Origin: Rutpela maculata | Taxonomy: Eukaryota; Arthropoda; Insecta; Coleoptera; Cerambycidae | Direction of reading: 5' to 3' | DNA length: 64,000 nt | Assembly (NCBI GenBank): GCA_936432065.2 | Contig: OW386285.2 | Coordinates: 371,009,249-371,073,248 of the forward strand | Shown: piece after piece, positions 57,970 through 64,000 of the stretch | How positions within the stretch are numbered: the stretch's first letter is position 1 | Layout: the number at the start of each line of letters is the position of its first letter | Notes under the pieces: generated by a model | Told to the model about the DNA's origin: nothing | Database searches by the model: none | Seen by the model: the letters and a program-made list of their open reading frames with translations, nothing else | Translations under genes and position numbers: made by a program

Positions 57970-60607
57970 GTAGATATGTTTCTAGAGGGCAGAATATTTA
58001 CTAGTGAAATATTTTGTCGAACTCCTCTATATGTTTCCTTAAATATATAAGGAATAAGAAACCAGACTGCAACCAACAGCTATTCTCCGGACTAATGCCC
58101 CGCCGAGCGCTGAATTACGAGTTACAAGCCTGGCCGCGTTAAGTACAATAACTATGTATTGCCACAAAACGCTAAGTTTCGATTGTAATAGACACCAGCC
58201 GAAAGACTTATTCCCGTTCAAAGGAGCTCTCGTGCCAGCCACCCCATACCACTTGCAGACTGCAGTTTCGAGCTATTGGCTCTCGTCAGTGCAAGGTAGG
58301 TCTGAGACGGCTGTAACGAGGCATTTGCTCACTCTTGGTACATGACGAGATTTATAAAATCACGACATGCAACAAAAATGACAGGCTCCATCTAGCGGCC
58401 GATATCCATTACAGTCGAAACAGCAGTAGCCCTGACATGGGCACAGTTAGTAGATATGCTTCTAGAGGGCAGAATATTTACTAGTGAAATATTTTGTCGA
58501 ACTCCTCTATATGTTTCCTTAAATATATAAGGAATAAGAAACCAGACTGCAACCAACAGGTGCTATTCTCCGGACTAATGCCCCGCCGAGCGCTGAATTA
58601 CGAGTTACAAGCCTGACCGCGTTAAGTACAATAACTATGTATTGCCACAAAACGCTAAGTTTCGATTGTAATAGACACCAGCCGAAAGACTTATTCCCGT
58701 TCAAAGGAGCTCTCGTGCCAGCCACCCCATACCACTTGCAGACTGCAGTTTCGAGCTATTGGCTCTCGTCAGTGCAAGGTAGGCAGTTTCGAGCTATTGG
58801 CTCTCGTCAGTGCAAGGTAGGTCTGAGACGGCTGTAACGAGCCATTTGCTCACTCTTGGTACATGACGAGATTTATAAAATCACGACATGCAACAAAAAT
58901 GACAGGCTCCATCTAGCGGCCGATATCCATTACAATCGAAACAGCAGTAGCCCTGACATGGGCACAGTTAGTAGATATGCTTCTAGAGGGCAGAATATTT
59001 ACTAGTGAAATATTTTGTCGAACTCCTCTATATGTTTCCTTAAATATATAAGGAATAAGAAACCAGACTGCAACCAACAGCTATTCTCCGGACTAATGCC
59101 CCGCCGAGCGCTGAATTACGAGTTACAAGCTTGGCCGCGTTAAGTACAATAACTATGTATTGCCACAAAACGCTAAGTTTCGATTGTAATAGACACCAGC
59201 CGAAAGACTTATTCCCGTTCAAAGGAGCTCTCGTGCCAGCCACCCCATACCACTTGCAGACTGCAGTTTCGAGCTATTGGCTCTCGTCAGTGCAAGGTAG
59301 GCAGTTTCGAGCTATTGGCTCTCGTCAGTGCAAGGTAGGTCTGAGACGGCTGTAACGAGCCATTTGCTCACTCTTGGTACATGACGAGATTTATAAAATC
59401 ACGACATGCAACAAAAATGACAGGCTCCATCTAGCGGCCGATATCCATTACAATCGAAACAGCAGTAGCCCTGACATGGGCACAGTTAGTAGATATGCTT
59501 CTAGAGGGCAGAATATTTACTAGTGAAATATTTTGTCGAACTCCTCTATATGTTTCCTTAAATATATAAGGAATAAGAAACCAGACTGCAACCAACAGCT
59601 ATTCTCCGGACTAATGCCCCGCCGAGCGCTGAATTACGAGTTACAAGCTTGGCCGCGTTAAGTACAATAACTATGTATTGCCACAAAACGCTAAGTTTCG
59701 ATTGTAATAGACACCAGTCGAAAGACTTATTCCCGTTCAAAGGAGCTCTCGTGCCAGCCACCCCATACCACTTGCAGACTGCAGTTTCGAGCTATTGGCT
59801 CTCGTCAGTGCAAGGTAGGTCTGAGACGGCTGTAACGAGGCATTTGCTCACTCTTGGTACATGACGAGATTTATAAAATCACGACATGCAACAAAAATGA
59901 CAGGCTCCATCTAGCGGCCGATATCCATTACAATCGAAACAGCAGTAGCCCTGACATGGGCACAGTTAGTAGATATGCTTCTAGAGGGCAGAATATTTAC
60001 TAGTGAAATATTTTGTCGAACTCCTCTATATGTTTCCTTAAATATATAAGGAATAAGAAACCAGACTGCAACCAACAGCTATTCTCCGGACTAATGCCCC
60101 GCCGAGCGCTGAATTACGAGTTACAAGCTTGGCCGCGTTAAGTACAATAACTATGTATTGCCACAAAACGCTAAGTTTCGATTGTAATAGACACCAGTCG
60201 AAAGACTTATTCCCGTTCAAAGGAGCTCTCGTGCCAGCCACCCCATACCACTTGCAGACTGCAGTTTCGAGCTATTGGCTCTCGTCAGTGCAAGGTAGGT
60301 CTGAGACGGCTGTAACGAGGCATTTGCTCACTCTTGGTACATGACGAAATTTATAAAATCACGACATGCAACTAAAATGACAGGCTCCATCTAGCGGCCG
60401 ATATCCATTACAATCGAAACAGCAGTAGCCCTGACATGGGCACAGTTAGTAGATATGCTTCTAGAGGGCAGAATATTTACTAGTGAAATATTTTGTCGAA
60501 CTCCTCTATATGTTTCCTTAAATATATAAGGAATAAGAAACCAGACTGCAACCAACAGCTATTCTCCGGACTAATGCCCCGCCGAGCGCTGAATTACGAG
60601 TTACAAG
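57970..60607. repeat. Satellite array, unit about 480 bp
   Basis: Units start at 57,970, 58,450, 58,971, 59,489, 59,969 and 60,449 (GTAGATATG(C/T)TTCTAGAGGG). Lengths are 480, 521, 518, 480 and 480 bp, plus a partial sixth unit of about 159 bp ending GAGTTACAAG. Units differ by only a few substitutions. Units 2 and 3 each contain a second copy of a 38-bp segment, GCAGTTTCGAGCTATTGGCT...; unit 2 also has 3 extra bases. GC content is higher than the flanks. Recurrent open frames of about 67-74 codons on both strands simply repeat with the unit. Confidence 0.95.
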
Positions 60608-63126
60608 TTTTATACATTTTTTGTTAAGAAATTGTAAATATTTTTAAACTTTATTTCGTAATATATTGTTTAAATTTTACTCATTCTGTGTTGTTATTCT
60701 TACTCACCACTATATTCAAGAATATATTATATCTCATTTTCTTTTTGTTTTATGTAACAAGTATTTATTTAACAACACGTTGGTGTCCTTAAGGCACAGT
60801 ACAACTTAAAAAATAATTTTTTAACTTCAAAGAAAAAACAACCCACCGACCTGCACTTGGGGAATTAAGTGTCGTTGCACATAATAAAAAGTAAAAATTA
60901 TGCATTCGGTACAAAAAAAAACTTGACTCAGTCGTCACCCGATACCTTTCGTCGAGCTCTTATCGCCGAATGAACACCACTTTTTGTGATGTCAGAAATC
61001 ATCCCAATGCATAATTTGATATTTCTTAGTAAACATCAATTTTGTGGGTACCTACTTCCAAAACGAACATAGATTTAAGTCAGATTTTAGTTCATTTTTG
61101 AAACATTTTAGAAACATTTTCTGGCGGAGTGCGATGCATTTTCCAAAATTTTATCTCATCGGGCGACTTAACGTCTCTTGATACCGAAAAGTTTCCTAAG
61201 TCAGATTTGGAAATAATTTTTATTTTATCATTTTTTATGAAGTTCTATAACATTAACATATAGTAATTATCTGGTAAATTGGAATTATTTTTCAGATTCT
61301 AAATATTGTCGGATGATGAGTCCCGCGGATGAGATAATGATACAGAAGGAAATGATATAATAGAGAGTGCTAAAACGAGGAAACGATTAATAAATAAACG
61401 AAAATGACAACGGCATAGAGGTAAATGAAGAAAATAAATAGTCCAAAGACGTATGAAGAAAATGACGATGATGAGGTGATATGTGAAAAGGAGATAATAA
61501 ATCCAGAAAATAACGGAAGAGATAATAATGGAGCGAATTTGTGTCCTGTAAAAAAAAGAACATTTTTCATAATAAATCTAACCCATTGTACCCATTTCTT
61601 CTCTTACCCCTTCCCATTTGAACCGTCAAGTCGAGTCAATTTGTCGCTCTTAGAGGACATCTTGTAATTCAAATACCAAAAAAAACATCCGTTTGGACTA
61701 AAAAATCTAAAAAGAATATACCAAGCCTAATTACAAATTTTTCCTATAAAGACTTAAGTCATCTTTTTAATGCTCCTTATTATATAAAAAATTGGGGCTA
61801 CTGGTTTATCTATAGGATTGAATTTAAATACAGAGAGGCGAGGCAACATCTACGTATAACACCTTTTTACACAGTCTCCGAATTTGTTAAAATAAATTGG
61901 GCGTCACAGTTATCAAGTTACTAGAATATATAAATATTTAATATCATTGTATATTCAGAAAAGTTCACCTTTTTTTATAAAAAGACTAGCAGTCAGAATG
62001 CTACTCTAGGATATAATTCAGAGTGTACATCTTAAATTTAAATATTTTGGGCGTTGAAATGTCAACATTTTATTTTATCGCTCTATTTTAGAATAACAAA
62101 ATATTTATGAATTTTAACCCAGAACATTACCCCCTCCGGTGTTAAGGAATTTATAAAGATACAAATCGGTGGTAATTTCATTTAAATGAATCCTGACATT
62201 TTGTAAATTACAAGAAATTTAGATTTTAAATTCCACAATTTCGAGTATCAACTTTGTGATGGATATGGATTTATAACGCGTTCACATCGCAAATACGTGG
62301 ACCGCAAGTCTCACGTCCATGTCGAAAGAATGTTAATTCATGCTACGACGTTTCGTAAACCAAATTGACATTATACGAATTTTAATAAGTTTTTAGTCAC
62401 CCTCATAAGATATCATTTTAATTGACGAAAAGCGTGCCAAGCGCGGTATTCAGTGTTTATGAAAACTATGTGGGTGTTAATTACTATTCATTTTTTAAAA
62501 TTCGTCTGACATAGGTAACCACGTTGTAAATAAATTATTGAATGATTGAATATAGATTTAATTTTATTTAATTCATTAATTTTCTTTAATTCTTCTTTAA
62601 TTTTATTTTCTTTATGTCTTATTTATAAGTGAAGGTTAGCAACAAAACTCAATTTGGTGACAGAGTATAGTCATTAAAACTGATTAGTTTTAACATTGTT
62701 TTTACCGATGATATGACCGTAAATTTCCATATGATACATCTCACTAATGGGGTAATACCTCTAGGACAAACTTCTTTATCGTTATTATTCAGCAGACAGG
62801 CGTGTATGTCCCATTATTTGAGGAATAAATTAACAGTAGGAAAAAATATTGATAGCTTAGAGCTATTTATCGGCAGATTTGGATTCAGCACACCAAAATA
62901 TATATAAAATGATATGAGGTTAGTTCAGGATTTTTTTTGTGTGTCCTTCTTAGCTTTTTTATAGAGCATTTAAAACGAATATTCTTTTTATTTACTTTTT
63001 TATTATGTTCATTTTTATTGATTTTACAGCGCTTTGAAGAGAGCAAAGTTTGAAATTGTGTTCTTTGGAAGACTGTATTTAGGAAGTGCTAAGTGAGAAA
63101 AACCCAGAGGCTGTCTGAGTAGAATT
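60608..63126. other. AT-rich stretch without supported gene
   Basis: A plus-strand frame at 61,425-61,667 is rich in Glu, Asn and Lys and is not assignable. Near 62,882-62,945 there is a lone F1-like edge (TTCAGCACACCAAAATATAT ... TTTTTTTGTGTGTCC). Confidence 0.35.
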
Positions 63127-63313
63127 GTTTCAACATGGAAAAGTGAATTCGGCTGTACTTTGTGTCATGGGTGAACGCTTTTCCATCACTTTATACGGCG
63201 GTCATAAATACGAACAATTTATTGACATATTGCATTACAAGCGATTTACTAAATTCATCATTAGAACCAAGTTTAATCTCTCCTCGTTCCAGTTCATACA
63301 CACATTATTTTAA
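63127..63313 (+). pseudogene. C-terminal fragment of the XPG/FEN1-like nuclease family
   Basis: The plus strand reads FQHGKVNSAVLCVMGERFS followed by ITLYGGHKYEQF, then LHYKRFTKF and FNLSS. This parallels AGEKVITALYAG...RFKLF...FNLATPP of the copy at 2,369-3,804 and AGARFLVALYGG...RYQRFI of the copy at 26,998. It keeps one open frame over about 60 codons but lacks the nuclease blocks and the Cys-rich tail. It lies about 65 bp upstream of a reverse-transcriptase relic with no inverted repeats detected. Identity is fairly strong; no function is expected. Confidence 0.68.
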
Positions 63314-63375
63314 AAAATCGTTTGTCTAAATATTTCGAAAAATATTCTTTATTGCATGCTTGCTAATATGGTTTT

Positions 63376-64000
63376 AGGCAAAAATGTTCCACAGTAGATG
63401 CGATCTGTAAGATTGTGGGTGACATAGTTGAAGACCTTGAAGAAGGCAAACATACTGCAATTACGCTTTGTGATCTCAGCAAGGCCTTCGACTGTGTCTC
63501 TCATATTCTCATCACCGAAATACTTAGTTTTTATTGTCTCTGTTAAAGTCTTATCTAAAGAATAGGCTACAATGCGTCTCACAAAACAACCGGACATCTT
63601 ATTTTAGATCAGTAAAACATGGAGTGCTTCAGGGATCTGTGCTGGGACCTTTACTGTTTATAATTTATGCAAACGATTTATTTTATTACTTATTCCTTAG
63701 CAGTATTGTTATGTTTGCTGATGACGCAACTCTTACAGCTAGTGCCAAGAATATTAACAGTAACAAAATATCATCGATGAAACTGAAAGTCGAGCAGAAC
63801 TTTGGTATAATGCTAATGCACTCAAACTAAATCGTGACAAAACACAAAAACTATTCCTTTCTACCATATATGACGTAACGAAGGGAGAAAGTTTCAATTT
63901 ACTCGGTATAGTTCTTGATACTTTAAGTTGGAGCAATCATATTGAGCAACTCAGCAATAAGCTATTAAGTTATATATTTCTTTTACGAACATTAAGAACT
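63376..64000 (+). pseudogene. Reverse-transcriptase fragment, Jockey/CR1 group, running off the window
   Basis: The first frame reads KCSTVDAICKIV, then LCDLSKAFDCVSH, which is RT motif A with its catalytic Asp. A shift near 63,540 gives LLKSYLKNRLQCV, HGVLQGSVLGPLLFIIYAND and MFADDATLTAS, with both catalytic Asp of the FADD box kept. Another break near 63,790-63,830 precedes LLGIVLDTLSWSNHIEQL (thumb) close to the window end. At least two frameshifts make it a dead copy, but the active-site motifs are well kept. The 5-prime part is truncated at about 63,376. The 3-prime end is outside the window. Confidence 0.82.

Noticed and set aside
58039..60344. Repeated open frames of about 67 codons (MAGTRAPLNGNKSF...) and 63-74 codons on the other strand
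   Set aside because: They recur once per satellite unit on both strands and are explained by unit identity; no family, splice site or start context supports a gene.
1..64000. CRISPR array, operons or ribosome-binding sites
   Set aside because: Regular repeats here are satellite or foldback units without constant-length unique spacers, and the window is clearly from an animal nuclear genome.

Overview
This is a non-bacterial, AT-rich, repeat-dominated window. Transposon-family genes, spliceosomal-type splice sites, a U1 snRNA relic, non-LTR retrotransposon pieces, TA-flanked MITEs and satellite DNA all point to an animal nuclear genome, most likely a large-genome insect. The species cannot be told from the sequence. 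No intact multi-exon host gene is visible. Two isolated exon-like segments (41,558-41,770 and 57,561-57,764, both minus strand) are the only candidates for host coding sequence.

Layout. 0-5 kb: a U1 snRNA pseudogene, then a 2.5-kb element with long terminal inverted repeats (TIRs) carrying a broken XPG/FEN1-like nuclease gene, next to a fragment of a second copy. 5-10 kb: a non-LTR 3-prime end and a decayed gene of a Cys-rich multi-copy family that still shows an intron. 10-16.4 kb: two direct copies of a 1-kb repeat around a 1.9-kb foldback. 17-24 kb: MITEs and a foldback holding a non-LTR fragment. 25-29 kb: a reverse transcriptase (RT) fragment and a third nuclease-family copy. 30-37.7 kb: a run of foldbacks, one with tandem subunits and CACAGTG termini. 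37.7-46.5 kb: a nested palindrome of about 8.7 kb with five later insertions. 47-52 kb: MITE and RT fragments, and a composite repeat that is an inverted copy of the one at 4.3-5.3 kb, split by satellite DNA. 52-56.4 kb: two more foldback structures. 58-60.6 kb: a satellite of about 480 bp per unit. 63-64 kb: a fifth nuclease-family fragment and an RT fragment running off the end.

The two main themes are an XPG/FEN1-like nuclease family with a Cys-rich tail, present as five fragments and in three cases lying inside inverted-repeat units, and an unusual density of large inverted repeats (at least ten). Because the two arms of the 8.7-kb palindrome serve as empty-site controls for each other, insertion boundaries and relative order can be read directly. 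Family assignments rest on motif recognition from memory, with no database search.
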